Positions 44,665 to 53,129 of a stretch of DNA of 64,000 bases are shown here, piece by piece. Source of the stretch: Chryseobacterium sp. MFBS3-17 (GTDB lineage Bacteria; Bacteroidota; Bacteroidia; Flavobacteriales; Weeksellaceae); the NCBI RefSeq assembly GCF_020687745.1, contig NZ_JAJEWK010000002.1, positions 124,001-188,000 of the forward strand. The letters are read 5' to 3'. The stretch's first letter is position 1, and each line of letters starts with the position of its first letter. The notes under the pieces are model-generated. The model ran no database searches, was not told where the DNA came from, and saw only the letters and a program-made list of their open reading frames with translations. A program made the position numbers and the translations under genes.

Positions 44665-46287
44665 TCAGGAATACATTTGTTGTTGCAATTCTTTCACTTT
44701 TTTATCTGCCAGATATTCATCATAGGTCATTTCGCGGTCTATGATTCCTTTGGGCGTAAGTTCTATGATTCTGTTACACACAGTTTGCAGCATTTCGTGG
44801 TCATGAGACGCCAGCAACACGGTTCCTTTGAAATTGCTCAGGGAATTGTTCAGTGTGGTGATGCTTTCCAGGTCCAGGTGGTTGGTTGGTTCATCCATCA
44901 GCAAAATATTGGCACGCTGCAGCATCATGCGGGAGAACATGCATCTCATTTTTTCGCCCCCGGAAAGTACTTTACAGGATTTCAGCGCTTCATCTCCGGA
45001 GAAAAGCATTTTCCCCAAAAATCCACGGATGTATTCTTCATGTCTTTCTTCCTCACTTTTTGTAAATTGTCTCAGCCAGTCTACCAGATTGATGTCTTCC
45101 TGGAAGAATTCGGTATTGTCCAGTGGCATATAAGACTGTGTGGTGGTGATTCCCCAGTTATAGGTGCCTTTGTCTGCTTCGGTATTTCCTGCCAGAATCT
45201 GGAAAAACTCGGTAATGGCCAGACTGTTTTTGGACAGAACGGCTACTTTATCTCCTTTTTTAAGGTTCAGATCAATGTTCGAGAAAAGAAGTTCACCGTC
45301 TTTGGTTTTTTCCAGATCTTTAATGTCCAGGATCTGATCTCCTGCCTCACGTTCTGTTTCAAAAATAATGGCTGGATATCTTCTGGAGGTAGGTTTAATG
45401 TCTTCAATATTCAGTTTGTCAATCATCTTTTTGCGGGCAGTGGCCTGTTTGGCTTTGGCTACGTTTGATGAAAAACGGGCGATGAAGTCCTGAAGTTCTT
45501 TTTTCTTTTCTTCGGCTTTCTTATTGGCCTGCTGTCTTTGTCTGGTGGCCAGCTGTGATGCCTGATACCAGAAAGTATAGTTACCGGTATAGAGGTTCAG
45601 TTTGGAGTAATCCAGGTCGGCAATATGGGTACACACGGCATCCAGAAAGTGACGGTCGTGAGATACCACAATTACGGTGTTTTCATAATCTGCCAGGAAG
45701 TCTTCCAGCCAGGAAATGGTTTCTATATCCAGGTCGTTGGTAGGTTCATCCAGAATCAGCACATCCGGATTCCCGAAAAGTGCCTGTGCCAGGAGTACTT
45801 TTACCTTGTCCTTGTTTTCCAGTTCACCCATCAGCTGATAATGCATGTCTTCCTTAATGCCCACATTAGACAGCATGGTCATGGCATCAGACTCGGAGTT
45901 CCAGCCGCCCATTTCGTCATAGATGACCCCCAGTTCACCGGCTTTTATTCCGTCTTCATCAGAAAAATCTTCTTTGGCGTACAGGGCATCCATTTCTTCC
46001 TTGATCTCATAGAGCTTTTTGTTTCCGCGCAATACGGTTTCCAGCACGGTATAATTGTCATACGCAAAGTGATCCTGCTCCAGCACGGACATTCTTTTGC
46101 CGGGCTCCAGTGAAACATTACCGGTGGTGGGATCCTGTTTTCCGGTTAGTATTTTGAGGAAAGTGGATTTCCCGGCACCATTGGCACCAATCACGCCGTA
46201 GCAATTTCCTTTGGTAAACATAATGTTTACTTCATCAAAAAGTACTCTTTTTCCGAACTGTAAAGATAAGTTAGATACTGTTAACAT
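44665..46287 (-). CDS. ABC-F family ATPase, YbiT-like
   Basis: A 540-residue soluble protein with two ABC domains and no membrane part, acting on the ribosome in this family. First domain: Walker A GANGAGKST near residue 35, Walker B VLILDEPTNDLD near 185; between them the usual LSGG signature is degenerate (MGELENKDKVKVLLAQALF), a feature of the YbiT subgroup. The linker, residues 240-305, is basic and helical (ATARKKMIDKLNIEDIKPTSRRYP). Second domain: Walker A-like VLSKNSLAITEFF is weak, followed by VLSGGEKMRCMFSRMML and LLMDEPTNHLDLESI. A -7-like TACTTTTG lies 21 nt before the start (46308-46315). Confidence 0.92.
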   Translation of the reverse strand: MLTVSNLSLQFGKRVLFDEVNIMFTKGNCYGVIGANGAGKSTFLKILTGKQDPTTGNVSLEPGKRMSVLEQDHFAYDNYTVLETVLRGNKKLYEIKEEMDALYAKEDFSDEDGIKAGELGVIYDEMGGWNSESDAMTMLSNVGIKEDMHYQLMGELENKDKVKVLLAQALFGNPDVLILDEPTNDLDIETISWLEDFLADYENTVIVVSHDRHFLDAVCTHIADLDYSKLNLYTGNYTFWYQASQLATRQRQQANKKAEEKKKELQDFIARFSSNVAKAKQATARKKMIDKLNIEDIKPTSRRYPAIIFETEREAGDQILDIKDLEKTKDGELLFSNIDLNLKKGDKVAVLSKNSLAITEFFQILAGNTEADKGTYNWGITTTQSYMPLDNTEFFQEDINLVDWLRQFTKSEEERHEEYIRGFLGKMLFSGDEALKSCKVLSGGEKMRCMFSRMMLQRANILLMDEPTNHLDLESITTLNNSLSNFKGTVLLASHDHEMLQTVCNRIIELTPKGIIDREMTYDEYLADKKVKELQQQMYS

Positions 46288-46471
46288 ATTGTTTTGTAAA
46301 TTTGCGGCAAAAGTACGAAAAAAAATGCGTTCAGCACGAGTAATTGCCGGAGATAGAGTGGTGGTTTACAGTACTAAAAACGGGAAATGTTAAATAAACA
46401 TAAATTTTAGAATTTTTCTTAGAAATTATATAAGGGAAATTTATTTGTTTTCTTGAAATTTGCAATAGATA

Positions 46472-46930
46472 ATGAAGATTGAGAAGTCTGTAACGATATG
46501 GAATAAAAGGGCTCGTTTTGAGTACGAGATCCTGGAGGAGCTGGAAGCAGGGATGGTGCTGAGCGGTACGGAAATCAAATCACTGCGGTCTTCCAAAGCC
46601 AGTATTACAGAAGCCTTCTGTCAGTTTATAGAGGGAGAGTTATACATCATCAATATGATGATTGATGAATACAAACTGGGTACATTCTATAATCATAAGA
46701 CCAGACGTGAACGCAAATTGTTATTGCATAAAAGAGAACTTCAGAAGTGGGAGCGTAAACTGAAAGACGCCGGAAACACAATAGTACCGCTAAAACTCTA
46801 TATTAATGACAAGGGGAAAGCAAAAGTCCTGATTGCACTGGCACGCGGCAAGAAATTATACGATAAAAGAGAAACAATAAAGGACAGAGAAAACAAAAGA
46901 ACATTACAAAGAATTCTTAAGAAAAGTTAA
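46472..46930 (+). CDS. smpB: SsrA-binding protein SmpB
   Basis: A 152-residue partner of tmRNA that rescues stalled ribosomes. Typical blocks: NKRARFEYEILEELEAGMVLSGTEIKSLR near residues 10-38, FCQFIEGELYIINMMIDEY, and the basic tail REDIKDRENKR-like (RETIKDRENKRTLQRILKK) that enters the mRNA channel. Length is normal for the phylum. ompA follows after 78 nt with its own promoter. Confidence 0.98.
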   Translation: MKIEKSVTIWNKRARFEYEILEELEAGMVLSGTEIKSLRSSKASITEAFCQFIEGELYIINMMIDEYKLGTFYNHKTRRERKLLLHKRELQKWERKLKDAGNTIVPLKLYINDKGKAKVLIALARGKKLYDKRETIKDRENKRTLQRILKKS

Positions 46931-46948
46931 AAAATCTCTGAGAAACAT

Positions 46949-46979
46949 TTGTTTATAAGGAAAATTAATATTTATTTTG
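46949..46979 (+). promoter_or_regulatory. ompA promoter
   Basis: TTG at 46949-46951, 20 nt, then TTATTTTG at 46972-46979, close to TAnnTTTG with the start codon of ompA 29 nt later. Confidence 0.6.
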
Positions 46980-47008
46980 CACTATCAATTATTTAATCAT
47001 TTAATTCT

Positions 47009-48418
47009 ATGAAAAATCTAAAATTAGGAATTTCAGCATTGGCACTTACAGTTGCCTCTACTGTTTTCGCTCAGACAAGCAACAACCCGTGGTTGATCGG
47101 TGTTGGTGCTCACGGAGTGAATCACATGGCTGTGGCAAACGGCGGAATTGGTGAAAAATTTAATCACTTTGACAAATTGTTCAACATTGGTGATTATCAT
47201 ATTACACCACCACTATCTAAACTGACTGTAGCAAGACACCTGGCAGGGCCATTGGTTCTTGACTGGCAAACTTCTGTAGGAAACGTTCCTAACCCAAGAT
47301 TTGACATGGGTAAAGAATTTATGTTGATGACTGGTCTTGGTCTTCAGATCAAAGCAAACAAGCTTTGGAATGAAGAATCATGGTTTGACCCTTACCTGAG
47401 AGTAGGTGCCAGCTACCTGAGACATGACTATACAGGAGTAATCTTCCCTCATACAGATGCGGCTAACGAAGATATTCTTCTTAATTATGATGAAAATGCG
47501 GGTGCGCCAAAAGCAAACCATTTCGCAGTACCGGTGGGATTAGGTTCTAACTTCTGGATTACTAAAAACTTCGGTCTTGGTATTCAGGGAGATTATGTTT
47601 CTACTCCATTCAACGACGGTTCAAACGTAGCAAACTTCTGGCAGGCTTCTGCTTCCTTGTTGTTCAGATTCGGACAAAGAGACAGAGATAAAGACGGAAT
47701 CCTGGATAAAGACGATCTGTGCCCGGATACTCCAGGTTTACCAGAATTCCAGGGATGTCCTGATACTGATGGAGACGGAATCCCGGATAAAGATGACGAT
47801 TGTCCGGATGTAGCAGGACCAGTTGAAAACAACGGTTGCCCTTGGCCTGATACAGACGGAGACGGAATCATTGACAAAGATGATAACTGTCCTAGCGTTC
47901 CTGGACCAGCTGAAAACAACGGTTGTCCTTGGCCTGATACAGACGGAGACGGTATCCTTGATAAAGACGATGCATGTCCTACAGTTCCTGGACTTGCTCA
48001 GTACAACGGATGTCCGAAACCACAGGAAGAGTGGGGTCGTGAAGCGACTGTAGCTCTGGAAAATATCCTGTTCGATTTCGATAAAGCTACCATCAAAGCT
48101 GAATCTAATGCTAAATTAGACAACGCTGCGAAAATCATTAAAGATTCTCAGGGTAAATTCGTAATCGTAGGTCATACAGACAAAAAAGGTTCTGAAGCTT
48201 ATAACCTGAAACTTTCAAGACAAAGAGCTGCAGCTGTAGTAAACGCTCTTGAGAAGAGAGGTGTAGATGATAATTCTCTGAAATCAATCGGTGTAGGTGA
48301 GCAGGATGCAGTAGTTCCTGAATCTGCTTCTAACGCTGAAAGAGAAAAAGACAGAAAAGTAATCGTAAGACCAGCTGATGCAGCTACTTGGGATTCTATG
48401 CAAAAGAGAGATTACTAA
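47009..48418 (+). CDS. OmpA-family protein with thrombospondin type-3 repeats
   Basis: A 469-residue outer-membrane protein. Signal peptide MKNLKLGISALALTVASTVFA; beta-barrel from about 22 to 225; four or five calcium-binding type-3 repeats from 227 to 345 with the pattern DxDxDGIxDKxDxCP; then the OmpA peptidoglycan-binding domain (ILFDFDKATIKAESNAKL and VGHTDKKGSEAYNLKLSRQRA, with the Asp and Arg that bind diaminopimelate). Two repeats are nearly identical over 87 bp, starting at 47822 and 47909. It should link the outer membrane to the cell wall and is usually among the most abundant proteins. A strong terminator follows. Confidence 0.95.
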   Translation: MKNLKLGISALALTVASTVFAQTSNNPWLIGVGAHGVNHMAVANGGIGEKFNHFDKLFNIGDYHITPPLSKLTVARHLAGPLVLDWQTSVGNVPNPRFDMGKEFMLMTGLGLQIKANKLWNEESWFDPYLRVGASYLRHDYTGVIFPHTDAANEDILLNYDENAGAPKANHFAVPVGLGSNFWITKNFGLGIQGDYVSTPFNDGSNVANFWQASASLLFRFGQRDRDKDGILDKDDLCPDTPGLPEFQGCPDTDGDGIPDKDDDCPDVAGPVENNGCPWPDTDGDGIIDKDDNCPSVPGPAENNGCPWPDTDGDGILDKDDACPTVPGLAQYNGCPKPQEEWGREATVALENILFDFDKATIKAESNAKLDNAAKIIKDSQGKFVIVGHTDKKGSEAYNLKLSRQRAAAVVNALEKRGVDDNSLKSIGVGEQDAVVPESASNAEREKDRKVIVRPADAATWDSMQKRDY

Positions 48419-48440
48419 TCAGTAATTCAATCTATAAAAT

Positions 48441-48469
48441 GCACCTCCGCTATGCGGAGGTGTTTTTTT
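48441..48469 (+). terminator. Terminator of the OmpA gene
   Basis: GCACCTCCGC and GCGGAGGTGT make a 10-bp stem around TAT, followed by seven T. Confidence 0.92.
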
Positions 48470-48511
48470 ATGCACTTTTTTCTTATTTTTGCATTCTAAT
48501 TATATAAAACT

Positions 48512-49252
48512 ATGGGACGCGCATTCGAGTACAGAAAAGCTTCTAAAATGGCCCGATGGGATAAGATGGCCAAGACATTCTCCAAAATCGGTAAAGATAT
48601 TGCCCTTGCCGTGAAAGCAGGCGGTCCTGATCCCGATTCAAATCCGGCACTCCGCAGATGCATCCAGAATGCCAAAGGGGCCAATATGCCCAAGGACAAC
48701 GTAGAAAGAGCCATTAAGAAAGCCAGTGGCGCAGATGCAGAAAATTATGAAGAAGTAACCTACGAAGGTTACGGACAAGGAGGCGTGGCTTTCTTTATAG
48801 AATGTACCACCAATAATCCTACCCGTACGGTGGCTAATGTAAGAGCGGTGTTTAATAAATTTGACGGGAACCTTGGAAAAAATGGGGAACTGGCTTTTAT
48901 CTTTGACAGGAAAGGGATTTTTACTATTGACAAAGCCCTCATTACACAGGACTGGGACGAATTTGAAATGGAAATGATAGACGGTGGAGCCGAGGAAATA
49001 GACAGCGATGATGATGAGGTGATGATTACCACTGCGTTCGAGGATTTTGGCGCCTTATCCCATAAACTGGATGAACTGGGAATTGAAGCCAAAAGCGCCG
49101 AATTGCAGAGGATTGCCAATAATACCAAAGAGGTGTCCGAGGATCAGTTTAAAGCCAATATGAAAATGCTGGAGCGCTTCGAAGAAGACGATGATGTGCA
49201 AAACGTTTACCACAATATGGAAATCACGGATGACCTGCTGGCTGGCATCTGA
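48512..49252 (+). CDS. YebC/PmpR (TACO1-like) family protein
   Basis: A 246-residue protein. GRAFEYRKASKMARWDKMAKTF at the start, ALRRCIQNAKGANMPKDNVERAIKKA near residue 47-72 and YEGYGQGGVAFFIECTTNNPTRTVANVR near 86-114 define the family. Members have been described as transcription regulators and, more recently, as ribosome-associated factors for difficult proline stretches. A TATTTTTG at 48484-48491 could be its -7 element. It shares a bidirectional terminator with the acetyltransferase gene. Confidence 0.95.
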   Translation: MGRAFEYRKASKMARWDKMAKTFSKIGKDIALAVKAGGPDPDSNPALRRCIQNAKGANMPKDNVERAIKKASGADAENYEEVTYEGYGQGGVAFFIECTTNNPTRTVANVRAVFNKFDGNLGKNGELAFIFDRKGIFTIDKALITQDWDEFEMEMIDGGAEEIDSDDDEVMITTAFEDFGALSHKLDELGIEAKSAELQRIANNTKEVSEDQFKANMKMLERFEEDDDVQNVYHNMEITDDLLAGI

Positions 49253-49273
49253 CAGTAATTGATAAATTCAAAC

Positions 49274-49306
49274 AAAAACTCAGAGCCGCAACTCTGAGTT
49301 TTTTTA
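49274..49306. terminator. Bidirectional terminator between yebC-like and acetyltransferase genes
   Basis: AAAAACTCAGAG and CTCTGAGTTTTT form a perfect 12-bp stem around CCGCAA, with A- and T-runs on both sides, so it serves both convergent genes. Confidence 0.92.
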
Positions 49307-49594
49307 TTGTGACAGCAGAATGTCCCGGGCATCATCCATTCTTAGCATCACAGATCTGGCATAGGAACAGTGGGGATAAATCTTCCAGCCATTGGTTCTG
49401 GCAAATCTGATGCATTCTTCTACCAGAAACTTGCCCATGCCCCGGCCTTCATATTTGGGATGTACCAGCACAAAGGAGATAATGAGTTTCTGCTCATCCG
49501 GAAAAATAGTGTAAGTGGCGCGTCCTATTTCTTCCTGGTCATTTTGTAAGGTGATGACTCCTCCGTTTCCCGATTGGTGATTTTCATACGTCAT
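49304..49594 (-). CDS. Small GNAT-like N-acetyltransferase
   Basis: A 96-residue protein of the short YjdJ/Gcn5-like type. The ATG at 49594 (MTYENHQSGNGGVIT) is chosen over a TTG 12 codons upstream. The acetyl-CoA binding part is seen in FVLVHPKYEGRGMGKFLVEECIRFARTNGW, with the P-loop-like RGMGKFL, followed by the family-typical ending IYPHCSYARSVM with conserved Cys and Pro. The acceptor is not known for this group. It lies 42 nt downstream of the RDD gene and may share its transcript. Confidence 0.85.
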   Translation of the reverse strand: MTYENHQSGNGGVITLQNDQEEIGRATYTIFPDEQKLIISFVLVHPKYEGRGMGKFLVEECIRFARTNGWKIYPHCSYARSVMLRMDDARDILLSQ

Positions 49595-49636
49595 GGCGAT
49601 AGAATTTATGGGTTTATTAAAGATAACCAATATAAA

Positions 49637-50389
49637 TCAAATATCCTGCCCCGTATAGAAATTATAATCTTTGATGATGGTGGCAATGAATTTTCGTTCG
49701 GTAAGTCCGTCCGGTAAAGCCTCTAATTTCAGGGTTTCTTTAATTTTCGCAGTAAGCCGGCTGATGATTTGCCGGTCTCCGGTTTTCATCGCCCGCTCAT
49801 AGTTCTCTTTGATGATCCGTACATCATTGTCGGTAAGGGCAATCACCTGTGGGAATAATGCTGCATAATCTGTAGTGATATGTTCCAGAATGGTGTGCGA
49901 TATGTTGACGTTACTTTTCAGGGAAATAACCGCGGTCCCGGCTACAATATCGCCCAGCCGCTGGTTGTTTCTGGAAACAATCATGCTCACCAGACCTACC
50001 ACTCCGGAATTACTGTACACATCTACCAGCCGGAATACCCAACGCATCAGATAATCTGCAAAACTGGCCTGAAAACCATCGATCTTTACAACTTTGATTC
50101 TGACCAGCCTTTTTCCCACGGTTTGTCCTTCCATCAGACTTTCGGTCACCAGCGTGTAGATGTGAACGGGAAAAGTAAGGAAGATCATAATGGCGGCCAC
50201 AGACCAGTTGTCCAGTGTATTAAGGTACGGGTCCAGATTAAAAATCCGGAAGAAAATAAAATACATCACCAGTAAATATGCAGCTTTGATGACCAGATCA
50301 ATCACAAACGCCAGAATTCTGTCTCCTATACTGGCGGAGCTGAAATTGATATTGACATTTTGTGAAGTATTTATAGCAATCTGCGACAT
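49637..50389 (-). CDS. RDD family membrane protein
   Basis: A 250-residue membrane protein. Residues 18-150 form the RDD domain with SIGDRILAFVIDLVIKAAYLLVMYFIFF (the Arg and two Asp that name the family), a second helix near 65-85, ESLMEGQTVGKRLVRIKVVKIDG and a third with GLVSMIVSRNNQRLGDIVAGTAVI. The C-terminal 90 residues are soluble and helical. RDD proteins may act in transport of small molecules or Na+/H+ exchange; here it is divergent from the SpoIIM gene by only 21 nt, a gene pair common in Bacteroidota. Confidence 0.92.
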   Translation of the reverse strand: MSQIAINTSQNVNINFSSASIGDRILAFVIDLVIKAAYLLVMYFIFFRIFNLDPYLNTLDNWSVAAIMIFLTFPVHIYTLVTESLMEGQTVGKRLVRIKVVKIDGFQASFADYLMRWVFRLVDVYSNSGVVGLVSMIVSRNNQRLGDIVAGTAVISLKSNVNISHTILEHITTDYAALFPQVIALTDNDVRIIKENYERAMKTGDRQIISRLTAKIKETLKLEALPDGLTERKFIATIIKDYNFYTGQDI

Positions 50390-50410
50390 ATTTTATTATT
50401 TTAGCATCTT

Positions 50411-51415
50411 ATGAGAGAGGTTGCATTCATCAAACAAAATAAAGAAAAATGGTTGGGAATAGAGCAGGTTGTCAGCGGAAAAGTGAAAAAAAATCCGGAT
50501 GATCTCTCGTCCCTGTACATTAATCTGGTGAATGACCTGTCTTTTGCCCAAACCTACTACCCCAAAAGCAAAACAACCGTATATCTGAATCACCTTTCAG
50601 GACTGGTTTTTCAGAAGATTTATAAAACCAGAAGAATTGAACGGAACCGTTTATTGTTCTTCTACAAAACCGAGGTGCCGCTCCTGATACACCGGTACTG
50701 GCGGTATTTGCTGTATGCTTTTGCTTTTTTTATTCTCTTTACCCTTATCGGTGCGCTTTCTGCGTACTATGATAAGGAGTTTGTCAAGATTATTCTGGGC
50801 GAGGACTATGTAAACAGAACCATAGAAAACATTAAAAATGGCAATGCGGTGGGTGTGTACCAGCAGGGATCTGACTGGGGCAGTGCAGTAGCCATTATTT
50901 TCAATAATCTGCGGGTAGGTGCTGTGCTGTTTCTTTATGGAGTTTTCGGGGGTGTGGGCACCTTATTTGTGCTGCTGCAGAACTGCATTATGCTGGGTTC
51001 CTTTCAGTATTTTTTTCATGAGCACGGCGCGTTACAGGAAAGTGCAAAAGGCATATGGATGCATGGGGTGTTCGAGATTTTCAGTATGGTGGTGGAAGCC
51101 ATGGCCGGACTGATTCTGGGGGCTGCCATTTTGTTCCCGAAGACATTTTCCCGCCTGGATTCTTTTAAACTGGGCTTCCGGGATGCTTTTAAGATTTTCC
51201 TCAGCACAGTGCCTTTTACCATCATTGCCGGGATTATAGAGGGATTTCTCACGCGTTATGCCCTGCAGATGTCCGGAGTGCTGAATAGCGTCATCATTTT
51301 CGGGACACTGGGCATCATCGGTTTTTATTATTTTGTTTATCCGTTTATTGTATCCAAAAGATCAGAAAGATATCATGCAGTACTATCAGAAGAGAGATTT
51401 CGGGGCGCTCATTAG
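50411..51415 (+). CDS. SpoIIM-family (stage II sporulation protein M-like) membrane protein
   Basis: A 334-residue integral membrane protein with about five helices after a soluble N-terminal domain (MREVAFIKQNKEKWLGIEQVV). Typical signs: LLFFYKTEVPLLIHRYWRYL, IIFNNLRVGAVLFLYGVFGGVGTLFVLLQNCIMLGSF and WMHGVFEIFSMVVEAMAGL. The organism does not sporulate by these genes; the family name is historical, and in Bacteroidota it pairs with RDD and MoxR genes. The next gene begins 41 nt inside its 3' end. Confidence 0.92.
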   Translation: MREVAFIKQNKEKWLGIEQVVSGKVKKNPDDLSSLYINLVNDLSFAQTYYPKSKTTVYLNHLSGLVFQKIYKTRRIERNRLLFFYKTEVPLLIHRYWRYLLYAFAFFILFTLIGALSAYYDKEFVKIILGEDYVNRTIENIKNGNAVGVYQQGSDWGSAVAIIFNNLRVGAVLFLYGVFGGVGTLFVLLQNCIMLGSFQYFFHEHGALQESAKGIWMHGVFEIFSMVVEAMAGLILGAAILFPKTFSRLDSFKLGFRDAFKIFLSTVPFTIIAGIIEGFLTRYALQMSGVLNSVIIFGTLGIIGFYYFVYPFIVSKRSERYHAVLSEERFRGAH

Positions 51416-52340
51416 CGATACCCTCACGTTCTTTAAGCAGAACGGTAAAAACTATTTTAAAAATTATCTGTTAATCAACGGAATTTTGCTCATTCTGCTG
51501 GTTGTAATATTTATTCTGGGTTTCCGGGAATTGTTTTCGCAGCTGCTGGGATCTAATCTGGATGGGGAAATTTTTTATTTTGAAAGTTATTTTCAGGAAA
51601 ATCAGGGCGTGCTTATTTTTACATTTGTCCTCATTTTTATTTTGTTCATGGCCATTTCTGTAGTTGCATATTCGTATCCGGTGCTGTATATGAAGAGAGT
51701 CAGCGAAACGGGAAACCGCAATATTACATCAGATGAAATCATCCGGGATATCCGCAGTAATTTCGGACGACTGATCGGGCTTTTTCTGGGCTTGCTTTTT
51801 ATTGTGACTCCGCTGGCTATGGTGGTTTTGGGTATTTCTTATGCACTGATGCTGGTGCTCATCGGATTTTTCCTAATGCTGTTGTTGATGCCGGCCATGA
51901 TGAATGTGGTGAATTTTCTTTTATATGACTATTTTCATTCGGGCAAAGGATTCTTTCAGGCGCTGCATTATGCCGTAAAAGCACAGTTTTCCTATCCTGA
52001 TGGTTATCATAAAACTCCGTTTTGGAAATACTGGGGCTCTTCTGTAGTGGTGTATCTGATCATCCAGACCATCACTTCCATACTCAGTATGATCCCCATG
52101 GTTATTCTGATAGCGATGATGTACACCACCGATACCATGATTGCTGAAGGAAGAAATCCTTTTCAGGGAACTGCCGGCATTTTGTTTTTTGGAATTTATG
52201 GCGTGTCCATTCTGGTTTCTTTCCTCCTGATGAATGTGATGATGGTGAATGCAGGCCTGATGTATTATGACAGCCGAACAGATTTGCACCGCCGTACAGA
52301 CCTTACTGAAATTGACACCATAGGCCATCATGAAGCTTAG
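51375..52340 (+). CDS. Multi-pass membrane protein, unknown function
   Basis: A 321-residue protein starting from the ATG at 51375 (MQYYQKRDFGALISDTL), which overlaps the SpoIIM gene by 41 nt. Five to six long hydrophobic helices are visible (LLINGILLILLVVIFILGF, VLIFTFVLIFILFMAISVV, LIGLFLGLLFIVTPLAMVVL and others) separated by short charged loops. The C-terminus is soluble and acidic-basic. No family was recognised with certainty. Placement between the SpoIIM and DUF4129 genes suggests a shared membrane complex with them. A DUF4013-like relation is possible. Confidence 0.75.
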   Translation: MQYYQKRDFGALISDTLTFFKQNGKNYFKNYLLINGILLILLVVIFILGFRELFSQLLGSNLDGEIFYFESYFQENQGVLIFTFVLIFILFMAISVVAYSYPVLYMKRVSETGNRNITSDEIIRDIRSNFGRLIGLFLGLLFIVTPLAMVVLGISYALMLVLIGFFLMLLLMPAMMNVVNFLLYDYFHSGKGFFQALHYAVKAQFSYPDGYHKTPFWKYWGSSVVVYLIIQTITSILSMIPMVILIAMMYTTDTMIAEGRNPFQGTAGILFFGIYGVSILVSFLLMNVMMVNAGLMYYDSRTDLHRRTDLTEIDTIGHHEA

Positions 52341-53115
52341 ATTATTTCTCCTTATATCATTGTTATCCATCCGCAGTTTTGGTCAGGCCGTGCCGCCTCC
52401 CGCCGGGGTGGTGGATCTCGATACGCTGATGCTGGTCGAATATGTGGAATACACTGCAGATTCTCTGCTGAAGCAGAATCCTGTTACAGACCATGTGCTG
52501 GAAAAACGCACCTTTGAAAAGCCGCTTTCTGCCAGATATTCGGGTCCTGATTATGACTATGCCACGGTGAAACCTCACAAATCGTTTTGGCAGAAGCTGA
52601 TGGAACGGGTAGACCGGCTGCTCAGAAGAATTTTTGGTGAGGTAAATCCGCAGCAAAATTCAGAATTTACAGCGAACTTGCTGCGGGTAGTGGCAGTGGT
52701 CATTATTGCTTCTGTCTTGTATTTTCTGATCCGTTTTCTGATGGGGAAAGAAGGGAATTTCTTTTTCAGCAGGAAAAACAAAAAGATTAACCTGCCGAAT
52801 GCGGATCTTCGGGAGAATATTCATGAAATCGACTTTCCGAAATCAATATCCGGTTTTGAAAGGAGCCACGACTTCCGGTCTGCCATCCGCTACCACTTCC
52901 TTTTTGTCCTGAAAAAACTCAGTGATAAAAAACAGATTGCATGGCATCCGGAAAAGACCAATCAGGATTATTTTTCGGAATTGAAGAACGAAGCTGCAAA
53001 GGATCAATTTGCAGAACTGGTCTATGTTTTTGATTATGTATGGTATGGTGAGTTCGAAATCAGTGAAGAACAATACCTCGGTTTTGCCCGGAAATTCACT
53101 GGGTTTAATTTTTAA
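52330..53115 (+). CDS. DUF4129 domain protein
   Basis: A 261-residue protein. Signal peptide MKLRLFLLISLLSIRSFGQ, an exported part of about 90 residues, one membrane helix at about 120-138 (LLRVVAVVIIASVLYFLIRFLM), then a cytoplasmic DUF4129 domain: RSAIRYHFLFVLKKLSDKKQIAWHPEKTNQDYFSEL and LVYVFDYVWYGEFEI near the end. Such proteins accompany MoxR and DUF58 genes; one idea is a transglutaminase-related complex, but no such domain is seen here. It starts 11 nt before the end of the upstream gene. Confidence 0.85.
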   Translation: MKLRLFLLISLLSIRSFGQAVPPPAGVVDLDTLMLVEYVEYTADSLLKQNPVTDHVLEKRTFEKPLSARYSGPDYDYATVKPHKSFWQKLMERVDRLLRRIFGEVNPQQNSEFTANLLRVVAVVIIASVLYFLIRFLMGKEGNFFFSRKNKKINLPNADLRENIHEIDFPKSISGFERSHDFRSAIRYHFLFVLKKLSDKKQIAWHPEKTNQDYFSELKNEAAKDQFAELVYVFDYVWYGEFEISEEQYLGFARKFTGFNF

Positions 53116-53129
53116 CATTCAGCGTCATT

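Noticed and set aside
44653-45468. 271-codon open frame on the plus strand opposite the ABC-F gene
   Set aside because: It is an antisense shadow of the ATPase; sequence is Phe/Gln/His-rich without motif.
46325-46393. 22-codon frame MRSARVIAGDRVVVYSTKNG behind a TAAATTTG on the plus strand
   Set aside because: Very short, no conservation evidence, and the TAAATTTG may be chance in the divergent ABC-F/smpB gap.
47690-48020. Regular repeats that could look like a CRISPR array
   Set aside because: They encode calcium-binding thrombospondin type-3 repeats in frame and have no spacer structure.
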